DNA of 64,000 nucleotides, taken from Thermomonas sp. HDW16 (GTDB lineage: Bacteria; Pseudomonadota; Gammaproteobacteria; Xanthomonadales; Xanthomonadaceae). The translations under genes were made by a program, and so were the position numbers. The stretch lies in the NCBI RefSeq assembly GCF_011302915.1, contig NZ_CP049872.1:1550001-1614000 (forward strand), in the 5' to 3' direction. This document shows, piece after piece, positions 53,353 through 62,856 of this stretch. How positions within the stretch are numbered: position 1 is the first letter of the stretch; each line of letters begins with the position of its first letter. The notes under the pieces were generated by a model, which was given only the letters and a program-made list of their open reading frames with translations, did no database searches and was not told the DNA's origin.

Positions 53353-54537
53353 ATGGGCAGTTTCAATTTCGATGTGTGGATCTGGTTCATCGTGCTGGTG
53401 CCGCTGGCGGCGCTGGCTGGCTGGGTGATCGGCCGGCGTGGTGGCGAACGCCACAGCACCAACCAGGTCAGCAAGCTGTCGACCACATACTTCCGCGGCC
53501 TCAATTATCTGCTGAACGAACAGCCGGACAAGGCGATCGAGCTGTTCCTGCACATCGCCGAACTGGACAAGGACACGTTCGAAACCCAGGTCGCGCTGGG
53601 TCACCTGTTCCGTCGCCGGGGGGAGGTGGATCGTGCGATCCGCCTGCACCAGGCGCTGGTGCAGCGAGCCGATCTCAATGATTCGCAGAAAGTACAGGCG
53701 CTGCTGGCACTGGGCGAGGATTACATGCGTTCGGGCCTGCTGGATCGCGCCGAAACCGTGTTCAGCGACCTCGCGCAGATCGACCAACGTGCGCCGCAGG
53801 CGCTTCGCCACCTGATCGGCATCTACCAGTCCGAACGCGACTGGGAAAAGGCGATCGAGAATGCCCGCCGCTACGAAACGGCGTCCGGCGAACCGATGGG
53901 CAAGCTGATCGCGCAATTCGAATGCGAACTGGCCGATCGCCAGCGCGCTGCCGGCGAGATCGATGCCGCGCGTGCCTCCATCGTGCGCGCCTATGCGGCG
54001 GATTCGACTTCGGTGCGCGCCGGCATCAGCGAAGGTCGGCTCGAAGCGGAGACCGGCAATTCGACGGGAGCCGTGCGCGCATTCGAACGTGCCGCGCGCC
54101 ATGATCCCGACTATCTGCCGGTGATCCTGCCGGCATTGCTGGAAAGTTACGACAAGGTGGGTGAGCGCACCGGCGCGCGAGCCTTCCTCGCCGAGATGAG
54201 CGAGCACTATCGCGGTATCTCGCCAGTGCTGGCGCTGACCAAGATGGTCGAGGCGGAAGAGGGCGTGGGCGCGGCGCGGCGCTACCTGGGCCAGCAATTG
54301 AAGGACCGCCCATCGGTACGCGGCGAAGCGGCGCTGATCGACCTGACGCTTGCGGAAAAAGCAGACGCAGAAGCCACCTTGCACGATCTCAAGCACATCA
54401 CCGACCAGCTGCTGGTGCGTAACCCGAGTTATCGCTGCACCCGTTGCGGATTCGGTGCGCGCAGCCACCATTGGCAATGCCCGAGCTGCAAGGAATGGGG
54501 AACGGTGAAGCCGCTGCTGAACTATGCCGTGGTTTGA
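53353..54537 (+). CDS. lapB: LapB, tetratricopeptide regulator of LPS synthesis
   Basis: 394 residues. N-terminal transmembrane helix (about 8-26) then TPR repeats (about 45-345) and a C-terminal rubredoxin-like metal site C-T-R-C-G ... C-P-S-C. LapB (YciM) tunes FtsH-mediated LpxC degradation. The stop overlaps the next gene by 14 bp. The TRP-rich start MGSFNFDVWIW fits the family start; the upstream frame lacks similarity. Confidence 0.95.
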   Translation: MGSFNFDVWIWFIVLVPLAALAGWVIGRRGGERHSTNQVSKLSTTYFRGLNYLLNEQPDKAIELFLHIAELDKDTFETQVALGHLFRRRGEVDRAIRLHQALVQRADLNDSQKVQALLALGEDYMRSGLLDRAETVFSDLAQIDQRAPQALRHLIGIYQSERDWEKAIENARRYETASGEPMGKLIAQFECELADRQRAAGEIDAARASIVRAYAADSTSVRAGISEGRLEAETGNSTGAVRAFERAARHDPDYLPVILPALLESYDKVGERTGARAFLAEMSEHYRGISPVLALTKMVEAEEGVGAARRYLGQQLKDRPSVRGEAALIDLTLAEKADAEATLHDLKHITDQLLVRNPSYRCTRCGFGARSHHWQCPSCKEWGTVKPLLNYAVV

Positions 54538-55507
54538 GTCTGCGTTCGAGTCGCCGGCGTTGTTGGCCAGCGCCTTCGTGCTGGCTGCCTCGGTGTCCGC
54601 GCTTGGCAGTGCATGGGCCATCGCGCATGCCCATCGCAACGACCTGTTCGACCAGCCGGGCGAGCGTCGCAGCCACGACACTCCCACGCCGCGAGGCGGG
54701 GGGGTCGGCATTGTCGTCGCGACATTGGCGACGATGCTCATCGTCATCTGGACCGGGCTGACATCGGCAAGTTGGTGGTGGGCGGCGGGTGGGCTGGTGT
54801 TGGTGGCCGCCACTGGCTGGTGGGACGACCATCGTCCGTTGCCGGCTTGGCCGCGGCTGTTGGTGCATGCCATTGCGGCGGCTTGCCTGGCGGGGGCGGT
54901 CCACCTGCAGGGGGCTGACGGGGTGGTCGTGATCACCGCATTCGCCATGACGCTGGTGCTGGTCAATGCCTGGAACTTCATGGACGGCATCAACGGCCTG
55001 GCGGCAAGCCAGGCGATGTTGTGCGCGCTTGGCTTCGCGATGGTGCTGGGTGATGTCCCGCGCCTGCTGGCACTGGTGCTCGCGGGCGCCTGCCTCGGCT
55101 TCCTGCCGTTCAACTTCCCGCGGGCGAGGATATTCCTGGGCGATGTGGGCAGCGGTGCGCTTGGCTACCTGGTGGCGATGTTGCTGGCGGCGGGGTTCGC
55201 GTCGCACCCGCCGGCTTCATGGCCGCTACTGCTGCTGCCGGCAGCGGCGATGCTGGCGGATACCGGGTTGACCCTGATCTGGCGGATGCGGCGTGGGGAG
55301 CGATGGTGGCAGCCGCACGTTCAGCATGCGTATCAACAATGGAGTCGATCCTTTGGGCATGCGCGGGTCAGCTTGGGCTATGCCACCTTCAGCGGTGTGG
55401 CGGCAATGGCGATGTTGGCCCTTATGCCGGTAGGATATGTCGGCGGGACAGGGGTCATCGTTGCATTGTTGCTGGTCTGCTTGGCTGTCTGGTCGCGCTC
55501 GCGATAA
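54524..55507 (+). CDS. WecA/WbpL-type UDP-sugar:undecaprenyl-phosphate sugar-1-phosphate transferase
   Basis: 327 residues, ten or so helices of the MraY/WecA superfamily. Motifs R-R-S-H-D-T-P-T-P-R-G-G-G, G-W-W-D-D-H-R, N-A-W-N-F-M-D-G-I-N-G-L and F-L-G-D-V-G-S-G provide the Asp/Mg sites. The His-rich cytoplasmic loop R-W-W-Q-P-H-V-Q-H-A-Y-Q-Q is like WbpL, which starts O-antigen or capsule repeats with a GlcNAc/FucNAc phosphate. With the downstream dehydratase and galU it forms a polysaccharide-precursor set. Confidence 0.9.
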   Translation: MPWFESAFESPALLASAFVLAASVSALGSAWAIAHAHRNDLFDQPGERRSHDTPTPRGGGVGIVVATLATMLIVIWTGLTSASWWWAAGGLVLVAATGWWDDHRPLPAWPRLLVHAIAAACLAGAVHLQGADGVVVITAFAMTLVLVNAWNFMDGINGLAASQAMLCALGFAMVLGDVPRLLALVLAGACLGFLPFNFPRARIFLGDVGSGALGYLVAMLLAAGFASHPPASWPLLLLPAAAMLADTGLTLIWRMRRGERWWQPHVQHAYQQWSRSFGHARVSLGYATFSGVAAMAMLALMPVGYVGGTGVIVALLLVCLAVWSRSR

Positions 55508-55542
55508 GCAGGTCGAGTTGGCGGAACCGAAGGATTCGGGGA

Positions 55543-57450
55543 ATGGGTACATCGAAGGATCGCTTGAAGTACATCCTGCCGCGATTGGCAATCATCCTGC
55601 ATGACCTCGCGATGGTCTGGATCTGCTGGCAGGGGCTGCACTACGTCCGTTATACGTTGCAATCGCCACCGCTGCCCTTGGAGCTCTTCTCGAGCACGGT
55701 CGTGATCGTGCTGGTGGCGCAAGGGCTGGTGTCGTGGCGAGTCGGCCTCTATCGAGGGCTGTGGCGGTTCGCCAGCGTTCCGGATCTCCTGAACATCTTC
55801 AAGGCCAGCGTGCTAGGCCTGCTGGCGGTGGTGATTGGCTTGTTTTTCTACAGCCGATTGGATCTCGTATCCCGCGCCGCGTTGCTGCTGTACCCATTCG
55901 TCCTCACATTGCTGTTGGGCGCGCCGCGGTTGATCTTCCGCGCCTGGAAAGACCAGCGATTGCTGAATGCCGATGACACTGCCGAGCGCGTGCTGATCCT
56001 TGGGGCAGGACAGGCCGGCGAAGTCCTGGTGCGGGATCTGCGCCGAATTGGCCGCTACCAACCCATTGGATTTCTGGACGATGCCGCGGCACTGCGCGGA
56101 ACGCGCATGCACGGCCTGCCCATCCTTGGCCGCGTCGGCGACGTGGCGAGGATCGCACGCGAAACCGGCGTGCAGTTGCTGGTGATCGCGATGCCCTCGC
56201 TGGATGCGACGGCGATGCGCCGGGTGGTTGCCGTCTGCGAAGAGAGCGGCGTGCCCTATCGCACGGTGCCGAAGCTGGTGGATGTCCTCGAGGGACGTTC
56301 GTTGCCGGGTCAGCTCAAGGAGGTCGCGATCGAGGATTTGCTTGGACGCCAGCCGTTGAGCCCGGATTGGAAGGCGATCCGCGCGTGGCTGGGTGGACGT
56401 TCGGTGCTGGTGACTGGCGCAGGAGGCTCGATCGGTTCCGAGTTGTGCCGGCAATGTGCGCGGCATGGTGCCAAGCGGATCACGTTGGTCGAGATCGATG
56501 AACTCGCACTACTGACCATCGAAGCCGACCTGCGCCGCGATTTCCCGGGCATCGAGTGCCTGCCGGTGTTGGGCGATGCCGGGGACACGGCGGTCATCGC
56601 CCATGCGCTGGCCTTGGCTGAACCGGAAGCCGTCTTCCATGCCGCAGCCTACAAGCAAGTACCCCTGCTCCAGCGCCAGTTGCGCGAAGCAGTGCGCAAC
56701 AATGTGCTTGCGACGGAGACGGTAGCGCGTGCCAGTCGCGATGCCGGCGTCGGTACTTTCGTGCTGATCTCCACCGACAAGGCGGTGGATCCAGTCAACG
56801 TGCTGGGCGCGACCAAACGCTTGGCGGAGATGGTGTGCCAGTCACTCGTGGATCCGCGCTCGACCCGCTTCGTCACCGTACGCTTCGGCAATGTGCTGGA
56901 TTCGGCGGGCAGCGTGGTGCCGTTGTTCCGCGAGCAGATCCGTCGCGGAGGGCCGGTGACCGTCACCGATCCGGACGTCACCCGGTATTTCATGACCATC
57001 CCGGAAGCCTGCCAGCTGATCCTGCAGGCTTCGGCAATCGGCGCGCAACAGGCGGTGTATACCCTGGACATGGGTGAGTCGGTGTCGATCCGGATGCTGG
57101 CGGAACAAATGATCCGGCTCGCCGGCAAGCATCCTGGCAAGGACATCGCCATCGAGTACACGGGGCTGCGTCCTGGCGAGAAGCTGCACGAAACGCTGTT
57201 CCATGCGGATGAACGCTACAGCGCGACCGTCCATCCGAAGATCCTGCAGGCGCTGCCGCGCAGCGTGAGCCTCGAGCGCGTGGAGCCTGCCTTGCAGACA
57301 CTTCGCGAGGCCTCGGCCAGCTACGACCTGGAACGGCTTGCGGCATCTCTTCGCGCTGCCGTACCGGAATTCAACCCGCTCAGCGATGCCGAAGGTGCTC
57401 GCGAGTCGACCATCGTCGCCTTCCCCGCACGCCGCGCGCGCCAGCAGTAA
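55543..57450 (+). CDS. WbpM/CapD-type UDP-N-acetylhexosamine dehydratase, membrane-bound long form
   Basis: 635 residues from ATG 55543 (AAGGATTCGGGGA upstream). Four or five N-terminal helices (about 1-135), a Rossmann-like linker (V-L-I-L-G-A-G-Q-A-G), then the dehydratase domain (V-T-G-A-G-G-S-I-G-S-E) with S-T-D-K-A-V-D-P-V-N-V-L-G-A-T-K-R replacing the usual SDR Tyr with Leu-type residues, as in WbpM. It makes UDP-4-keto-6-deoxy-N-acetylhexosamines for O-antigen or capsule. The C-terminal tail is Ala/Arg-rich. Confidence 0.92.
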   Translation: MGTSKDRLKYILPRLAIILHDLAMVWICWQGLHYVRYTLQSPPLPLELFSSTVVIVLVAQGLVSWRVGLYRGLWRFASVPDLLNIFKASVLGLLAVVIGLFFYSRLDLVSRAALLLYPFVLTLLLGAPRLIFRAWKDQRLLNADDTAERVLILGAGQAGEVLVRDLRRIGRYQPIGFLDDAAALRGTRMHGLPILGRVGDVARIARETGVQLLVIAMPSLDATAMRRVVAVCEESGVPYRTVPKLVDVLEGRSLPGQLKEVAIEDLLGRQPLSPDWKAIRAWLGGRSVLVTGAGGSIGSELCRQCARHGAKRITLVEIDELALLTIEADLRRDFPGIECLPVLGDAGDTAVIAHALALAEPEAVFHAAAYKQVPLLQRQLREAVRNNVLATETVARASRDAGVGTFVLISTDKAVDPVNVLGATKRLAEMVCQSLVDPRSTRFVTVRFGNVLDSAGSVVPLFREQIRRGGPVTVTDPDVTRYFMTIPEACQLILQASAIGAQQAVYTLDMGESVSIRMLAEQMIRLAGKHPGKDIAIEYTGLRPGEKLHETLFHADERYSATVHPKILQALPRSVSLERVEPALQTLREASASYDLERLAASLRAAVPEFNPLSDAEGARESTIVAFPARRARQQ

Positions 57451-57459
57451 CATCGACGC

Positions 57460-58371
57460 ATGGAAAATCAGACTGCCAAGCGCCGCGTGCGCATCGCGGT
57501 GTTCCCGGTGGCGGGTCTGGGGACCCGTTTCCTGCCGGCCACCAAGACCGTACCCAAGGAAATGCTGCCGATCGTCGACAAGCCGCTGATCCAGTATGCG
57601 GTGGACGAGGCGGTGGAAGCGGGCTGTGACACCCTGGTGTTCATCACCAACCGCTACAAGCACGCGGTGGCCGATTACTTCGACAAGGCTTACGAGCTTG
57701 AGCAGAAGTTGGAGAAGGCCGGCAAGGCCGAACAGCTGGAGCTGATCCGCAATGTGCTGCCGCCGGGCGTGCGCGCGGTGTTCGTGACCCAGGCCGAAGC
57801 GCTGGGACTTGGCCATGCGGTGCTCTGCGCGAAGCCCGTCGTCGGTGATGAACCGTTCGCGGTGCTGCTGCCGGACGACCTGATCTGGAGTCGCGGCGAT
57901 GGCGCGCTGAAGCAGATGGCCGACCACGCGGAAGCCACCGGCGGCAGCGTGATCGCGGTGCAGGACGTGCCGCGCGAGCAGACCAAGAGCTACGGCATCG
58001 TCGCCACCAAGGATTTCGATGGGCAAGCGGGGCGTATCTCGCAGATCGTCGAGAAGCCGAAACCGGAAGACGCGCCCAGCAACCTCGCCGTGGTCGGGCG
58101 TTACGTGCTCAGCCCGCGCATCTTCGACCTGCTGGAGAAGACCGGGCAGGGTAGTGGTGGCGAGATCCAGCTGACCGATGCCATCGCCCAGTTGCTGCCG
58201 CTGGAGCAAGTCGATGCGTTCCGTTTCCACGGCACCCGTTTCGACTGCGGAACGCACCTCGGTCTGATCGAAGCGACCGTGCGTTACGCGCTGGATCACG
58301 AATTGTTGAGCGATGCGGCGCGCAAGCTGATGCAGAACGCATTGGACGAAATGGGCGTGGTCGAGACCTGA
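57460..58371 (+). CDS. galU: UTP-glucose-1-phosphate uridylyltransferase GalU
   Basis: 303 residues. G-L-G-T-R-F-L-P-A-T-K-T-V-P-K-E-M-L-P near the N-terminus is the GalU nucleotide-binding signature; Q-A-E-A-L-G-L-G-H-A and V-E-K-P-K-P-E follow. It makes UDP-glucose for polysaccharides and LPS. It starts 9 bp after the dehydratase stop, and a strong terminator follows. Confidence 0.97.
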   Translation: MENQTAKRRVRIAVFPVAGLGTRFLPATKTVPKEMLPIVDKPLIQYAVDEAVEAGCDTLVFITNRYKHAVADYFDKAYELEQKLEKAGKAEQLELIRNVLPPGVRAVFVTQAEALGLGHAVLCAKPVVGDEPFAVLLPDDLIWSRGDGALKQMADHAEATGGSVIAVQDVPREQTKSYGIVATKDFDGQAGRISQIVEKPKPEDAPSNLAVVGRYVLSPRIFDLLEKTGQGSGGEIQLTDAIAQLLPLEQVDAFRFHGTRFDCGTHLGLIEATVRYALDHELLSDAARKLMQNALDEMGVVET

Positions 58372-58391
58372 GTTTCGCGTTGCATGACGCA

Positions 58392-58424
58392 AACGAAAAC
58401 GAGGCCGTCGGCCCCGTTTTCGTT
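58392..58424. terminator. Bidirectional terminator between galU and fadA
   Basis: A 15-bp stem with one mismatch and a 3-base loop: AACGAAAACGAGGCC / GGCCCCGTTTTCGTT. A and T tracts lie within the stem ends on both strands. It can end galU (plus) and fadA (minus). Confidence 0.85.
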
Positions 58425-58442
58425 GATGCAATGGCGTGAGGC

Positions 58443-59648
58443 TTACAGCGCCTCGAAGATTCCCGCTGCCCCCATGCCGGTGCCGATGCACATCGTCACC
58501 ATGCCGTACTTCTGCTGGCGACGGCGCAGGCCGTGCACGATGGTCGCGGTGCGCACCGCGCCGGTCGCACCCAGTGGATGGCCGAGGGCGATGGCGCCGC
58601 CCAGCGGATTCACCTTGGATGGGTCGAGGCCGGAATCCTTGATCACCGCCAGTGCTTGCGCAGCAAAGGCTTCGTTGAGTTCGATCCAGTCCAACTGGTC
58701 CTTGGTCAGGCCGGCCTGCTTCAGCGCCTTCGGGATCGCCGCGATCGGGCCGATGCCCATCACTTCCGGGCGCACGCCGGCCACGCTGAAGCTGACGAAG
58801 CGCGCCAGCGGGGTCAGGCCGTAATCCTTGATCGCCTGCTCGGAGGCCAGCAGCACCGCGCCGGCGCCGTCGCTCATTTGCGAGGAATTGCCGGCGGTCA
58901 CGCTGCCGCCGAACTGGCCGTTGCGGAACACCGGTCGTAGCTTCGCCAGGCCTTCAAGCGACGAATCCGCGCGCGGGCCTTCGTCGGTATCGACCACTAG
59001 TTGCTTGAGACGCACGGTATTGCCGGCGAGGTCGGGCAGGTGCGCAGTGATTTCGTACGGGCTGATCTCGTCCTTGAATTCGCCGGCGGCGATCGCGGCA
59101 ATGGCCTTCTGGTGCGAGGCCAGGGCAAACGCATCCTGCTCCTCGCGGGTGACCTTCCATTCTTCCGCCACTTTCTCGGCAGTGATGCCCATGCCGTAAG
59201 CAATCGCCACGTGATCGTCCTTGAACACGGACGGACTCAGCGCGACCTTGTTGCCCATCATCGGCACCATGCTCATCGATTCGGTGCCGCCGGCCAGCAT
59301 CAGGTCGGCATTGCCCAGGCGGATCTGGTCGGCGGCCAGCGCCACCGCCTGCAGGCCGGAGGAACAGAAGCGGTTGATGGTCTGCGCGGCCACCGTGTCC
59401 GGCAGGCCGGCCAGCAGCACGCCGATGCGCGCCACGTTCATGCCTTGCTCGCCTTCCGGCATCGCGCAGCCGATGATCGCGTCGTCGATGCGGTTGACGT
59501 CGATGCCCGGCGCCTGCGCGATCACGCTGCGCAGCACGTGCGCCAGCATGTCGTCGGGGCGGGTGTTGCGGAACACGCCGCGCGGAGCCTTGCCCACCGG
59601 GGTGCGGGTGGCGGCGACGATGTAGGCGTCCTGGATTTGCTTGATCAT
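58443..59648 (-). CDS. fadA: Acetyl-CoA C-acyltransferase (beta-ketothiolase) FadA
   Basis: 401 residues. Thiolase motifs N-R-F-C-S-S-G-L-Q-A with active-site Cys, G-H-P-L-G-A-T-G-A and C-I-G-T-G-M-G-A-A near the C-terminus. It cleaves 3-ketoacyl-CoA in the last beta-oxidation step. It follows the HAD/ECH gene by 20 bp in a psrA-fadN-fadA operon. Confidence 0.95.
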   Translation of the reverse strand: MIKQIQDAYIVAATRTPVGKAPRGVFRNTRPDDMLAHVLRSVIAQAPGIDVNRIDDAIIGCAMPEGEQGMNVARIGVLLAGLPDTVAAQTINRFCSSGLQAVALAADQIRLGNADLMLAGGTESMSMVPMMGNKVALSPSVFKDDHVAIAYGMGITAEKVAEEWKVTREEQDAFALASHQKAIAAIAAGEFKDEISPYEITAHLPDLAGNTVRLKQLVVDTDEGPRADSSLEGLAKLRPVFRNGQFGGSVTAGNSSQMSDGAGAVLLASEQAIKDYGLTPLARFVSFSVAGVRPEVMGIGPIAAIPKALKQAGLTKDQLDWIELNEAFAAQALAVIKDSGLDPSKVNPLGGAIALGHPLGATGAVRTATIVHGLRRRQQKYGMVTMCIGTGMGAAGIFEAL

Positions 59649-59668
59649 GTCGTTGTCCTTGTCGTCGC

Positions 59669-62041
59669 TCAGTTACGCAATGGCTTGCCGGTCTTCAGCA
59701 TGTGCGCGATGCGCTCCTGCGTCTTCGGCATCTGCGCCAGCGCCACGAAGTGTTCGCGTTCCAGCCGCAGCAGCCATTCCTCGTCCACCAGCGAGCCGCG
59801 GTCGATCTCGCCGCCGCAGAGGACGGTGGCGATGCGAGTGGCGATCTCGTAGTCGTGCGGGCTGATGAAGCGGCCTTCCAACATGTTGACCAGCAGCATC
59901 TTGAAGGTGGCGATACCGACATCGCCGGCCACCTGCACGCGCCGTGCCGGCAGCGGCGGACGATAGCCGCGTTCGGCCAACGCCAGCGCTTCCTGCTTGG
60001 CGATGTGCAGCAGTTCAAAGGCGTTGAACACGACCACGTCGTCCTTGCGTACCAGGCCAAGTTCCTTCGCCTCGACCGCAGACGCCGAGACCTTGCCCAT
60101 GGCGATGGTCTCGAACACCTTCTTCAGTTCGGCGAACACGTCGCCGCCCGGGCCGGCCGCGTTCGACGCGCGTACTGCCAGTTCCTTCAGGCCGCCACCG
60201 GCCGGCAGCAGGCCGACGCCGGCTTCGACCAGGCCGATATAGCTTTCCAGATGCGCCACCGCACGCGCGCTGTGCATCTGGAATTCGCAGCCGCCGCCCA
60301 GCGCCAGCCCGCGCACCGCAGCGACCACCGGCACCAGCGAATACTTGATGCACTGGCTGGTGGCCTGGAAGTTGGCGACCATGGCGTCGAAGCCCTTCAG
60401 GTCGCCGGCCTGCAGCAGGCCCAGTGCGCCGGAGAGGTCCGCGCCGGCGGAGAACGGCTCCTTCGGCTGCCAGATCACCGCGCCGCGGAAATCGCGTTCG
60501 GCGATGGCGATGGCGTCCTGCACGCCGGACAGCACCTTGTCGCTGACCGTGTGCAGCTTGGTCTTGAACGAGATGACCAGGATGCCGTCGCCGTCGTGCC
60601 AGGCGCGCACGCCTTCGTTCTCGAACACGGTCTCGCCCGGGGCGAAGCGCTCGCCCAGCACCGGGTCGGGGAAGCGCTGGCGCTTGTAGACGGGCAGGGC
60701 GGAGCGCGGCAGCTTGGCGTCCTTGGCCGGGCTGTAGCTGCCCTCGGCGCCGTGCACGCCGTCGCGGCCGTCGAACACCCAGTCCGGCAGCGCGGCCGAA
60801 CTCATGGCCTTGCCGGCCACGATGTCCTCGGCGATCCATTCGGCCACCTGCTTCCAGCCTGCCGCCTGCCAGGTTTCGAACGGGCCCAGCGACCAGCCGT
60901 AACCCCAGCGGATGGCGAGGTCGACATCGCGCGCGGTCTCGGCGATGTCCTTCAGGTGGTAGGCGCTGTAGTGGAACAGGTCGCGGAAGCAGGCCCACAG
61001 GAACTGCGCCTGCGGATGGCTGCTGGCACGCAGTGCGGCGAATTTCTTGGCCGGATCCTTTTCCTTGAGGATTTCCACCACCTCCGGCGCGGCGACGCGG
61101 TCGGATGCGCGGTAATCCTGCTTCTGGAGATCGAGGACGACGATGTCCTTGCCGACCTTGCGGAAGATGCCGGCGCCGGTCTTCTGGCCCAGCGCGCCCT
61201 TGGCGATCAGCGCGTCTAGCCACGCCGGCGACTTGAAGTACTGGTGCCAGGGATCGTCCGGCAGGGTGTCGGCCATGGTCTTGATGACGTGGGCCATGGT
61301 GTCCAGGCCAACCACATCCGAGGTGCGGTAGGTGGCCGACTTCGGCCGGCCGAGCAGTGGGCCGGTCAGCGCATCGACCTCATCGAAGCCAAGTCCGGAC
61401 TGCTGGGTGTGGTGGATCACCGACAGGATCGAGAACACGCCGATACGGTTGCCGATGAAGTTCGGGGTGTCCTTGGCGTAGACCACGCCCTTGCCGAGCT
61501 GGGTGACCAGGAAGGTTTCCAGGCCTTCCAGCACCGATGCGTCTGTGGTCTTGGCGGGAATGAGTTCCGCTAGATGCATGTAGCGCGGCGGGTTGAAGAA
61601 GTGCACGCCGCAGAAACGGTGCCGGAGTTCTTCCGGAAGAACATCCGCCAACTTGTTGATTCCCAAGCCTGACGTATTGCTGGCGAGCACCGCGGTGGGC
61701 GACACGAACGGGGCGATCTTCTTGTAAAGGTCCTGCTTCCAGTCCATCCGTTCGGCGATGGCCTCGATGATCAGGTCGCAACCGCGCAACTGCTCCAGCC
61801 CGCTGTCGTAGTTGGCCGGGGTGATCGCCTCGGCCAGCGACTTGCTGGCCAGCGGCGCCGGCGACAGCTTGCCCAGGTTGCCGATGGCCTTGAGCACCAC
61901 GCCATCGGCCGGGCCTTCCTTCGCGGCCAGGTCGAACAGGACGGTGTCCACGCCTGCATTGGTCAGGTGGGCGGCGATCTGCGCGCCCATCACGCCGGCG
62001 CCCAGTACCGCAGCACGACGTACAAGTAATTTCTCAGACAT
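59669..62041 (-). CDS. fadN: 3-hydroxyacyl-CoA dehydrogenase/enoyl-CoA hydratase fusion (FadN-like)
   Basis: 790 residues. The dehydrogenase module is N-terminal (V-L-G-A-G-V-M-G-A-Q-I-A NAD fold, then H-F-F-N-P-P-R-Y-M and D-T-P-N-F-I-G-N-R) and the enoyl-CoA hydratase module C-terminal (about 480-720, R-G-L-A-L-G-G-G-C-E-F). This order, opposite to E. coli FadB, is that of FadN of Bacillus. It carries out the hydration and dehydrogenation steps of beta-oxidation. It lies between psrA (21 bp gap) and fadA (20 bp gap). Confidence 0.94.
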   Translation of the reverse strand: MSEKLLVRRAAVLGAGVMGAQIAAHLTNAGVDTVLFDLAAKEGPADGVVLKAIGNLGKLSPAPLASKSLAEAITPANYDSGLEQLRGCDLIIEAIAERMDWKQDLYKKIAPFVSPTAVLASNTSGLGINKLADVLPEELRHRFCGVHFFNPPRYMHLAELIPAKTTDASVLEGLETFLVTQLGKGVVYAKDTPNFIGNRIGVFSILSVIHHTQQSGLGFDEVDALTGPLLGRPKSATYRTSDVVGLDTMAHVIKTMADTLPDDPWHQYFKSPAWLDALIAKGALGQKTGAGIFRKVGKDIVVLDLQKQDYRASDRVAAPEVVEILKEKDPAKKFAALRASSHPQAQFLWACFRDLFHYSAYHLKDIAETARDVDLAIRWGYGWSLGPFETWQAAGWKQVAEWIAEDIVAGKAMSSAALPDWVFDGRDGVHGAEGSYSPAKDAKLPRSALPVYKRQRFPDPVLGERFAPGETVFENEGVRAWHDGDGILVISFKTKLHTVSDKVLSGVQDAIAIAERDFRGAVIWQPKEPFSAGADLSGALGLLQAGDLKGFDAMVANFQATSQCIKYSLVPVVAAVRGLALGGGCEFQMHSARAVAHLESYIGLVEAGVGLLPAGGGLKELAVRASNAAGPGGDVFAELKKVFETIAMGKVSASAVEAKELGLVRKDDVVVFNAFELLHIAKQEALALAERGYRPPLPARRVQVAGDVGIATFKMLLVNMLEGRFISPHDYEIATRIATVLCGGEIDRGSLVDEEWLLRLEREHFVALAQMPKTQERIAHMLKTGKPLRN

Positions 62042-62062
62042 TGCTTGTAACCTCTTGAAAAA

Positions 62063-62689
62063 TTAGGAAGCGTCGGCTTTGAAGCCGGCCGCTGCAAATC
62101 GGATCAGCGCCTTCGCGGCGCGTTCGCGGTGGGTGGCTTCGGAGACGCCGTGTGGGCGCTTGATCAGGCCGAAGTCCGCCATCGCATAGGTCAGCGCGCC
62201 GGACAGGAAGTCCAGGCGGCGGTACAGCTCTTCCTTGCCCAGATCCGGCATGCAGGCGCTGATCGCCTTGGCGAAATCGCGCAGCACGTGGCCGTACTGG
62301 TCGGACAGGAATTTGCGCAGGCTGTCGTTGCTCTCGGCGTAGGCGCGGGCGATGACGCGGATGAAGGCGCCGCCGCCGTGGCGGTCCTGGGCCATCGCCA
62401 GTGCGGGTTCGACGAAGGCCGCGAGGATCGGCTCAAGTTCGCCGGGGCGGCTTTCGATGGCCTGCCGCAAGGCTTTCAGGCGCTCGGCGCTCATGTCGTC
62501 CATGCGCCGGCGGAACACCTCGTTGACCAGGTTGTCCTTGCTGCCGAAGTGGTAATTGACCGCCGCGATGTTGACGTCCGCGCGGCTGGTGACCTGCCGC
62601 AGCGAGGTGGTGGCGAAGCCCTGCGCGGCGAACAGCTCTTCGGCCGCGTGCAGGATTCGATCCTTGGTGGAGAAGTGTTGCAGGCTCAT
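62063..62689 (-). CDS. psrA: TetR-family regulator PsrA-like, heading the fad operon
   Basis: 208 residues. N-terminal HTH (DRILHAAEELFAAQGFATTSLRQVTSRADVNIAAVNYHFGSKDNLV) is close to Pseudomonas PsrA from recall, which senses long-chain acyl-CoA or fatty acids. The C-terminal ligand domain is all-helical. A PsrA-type box overlaps its own promoter (62706-62721), so it should repress itself and the fad genes until fatty acid releases it. It overlaps neither neighbour; fadN starts 21 bp later. Confidence 0.9.
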   Translation of the reverse strand: MSLQHFSTKDRILHAAEELFAAQGFATTSLRQVTSRADVNIAAVNYHFGSKDNLVNEVFRRRMDDMSAERLKALRQAIESRPGELEPILAAFVEPALAMAQDRHGGGAFIRVIARAYAESNDSLRKFLSDQYGHVLRDFAKAISACMPDLGKEELYRRLDFLSGALTYAMADFGLIKRPHGVSEATHRERAAKALIRFAAAGFKADAS

Positions 62690-62705
62690 CCCGCGACCTC
62701 ATGAA

Positions 62706-62722
62706 TCAAACGCTTGTTTGAT
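62706..62722 (-). promoter_or_regulatory. PsrA-type operator
   Basis: TCAAAC-GCTT-GTTTGA (62706-62721), extended to a 7-bp-arm palindrome by flanking A/T, matches the PsrA consensus of CAAAC-N(2-4)-GTTTG. It lies 17 bp upstream of the psrA start and touches the -10 box. Confidence 0.8.
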
Positions 62723-62750
62723 ATTAGGGCGGGGCTTCGGCGCGCGTCAA
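62721..62750 (-). promoter_or_regulatory. Sigma-70-type promoter of the fad operon
   Basis: On the minus strand TTGACG (62745-62750), 18-bp spacer, TAATAT (62721-62726). The predicted start of transcription near 62714 lies within the PsrA box, a classical repression layout. Confidence 0.7.
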
Positions 62751-62830
62751 CGGTTGGGCGACGATCGGCTCTCGAAACAGGTGCGTGGAGGCGCTGTCAT
62801 CGGTTAGAATTCTCCGCAGCCATATCGGCC

Positions 62831-62856
62831 AAACCCGCGCCAGTACGCGGGTTTTT
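62831..62856 (+). terminator. Intrinsic terminator in the ndk leader
   Basis: AAACCCGCG / CGCGGGTTT 9-bp stem, 6-base loop, then TT. It lies 57 bp upstream of ndk with no plus-strand gene before it. A TAGAAT (62805-62810) just upstream is a possible -10 box, and TG-T-TATCTT (62858-62866) after the hairpin is a possible extended -10 for ndk. Confidence 0.7.
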
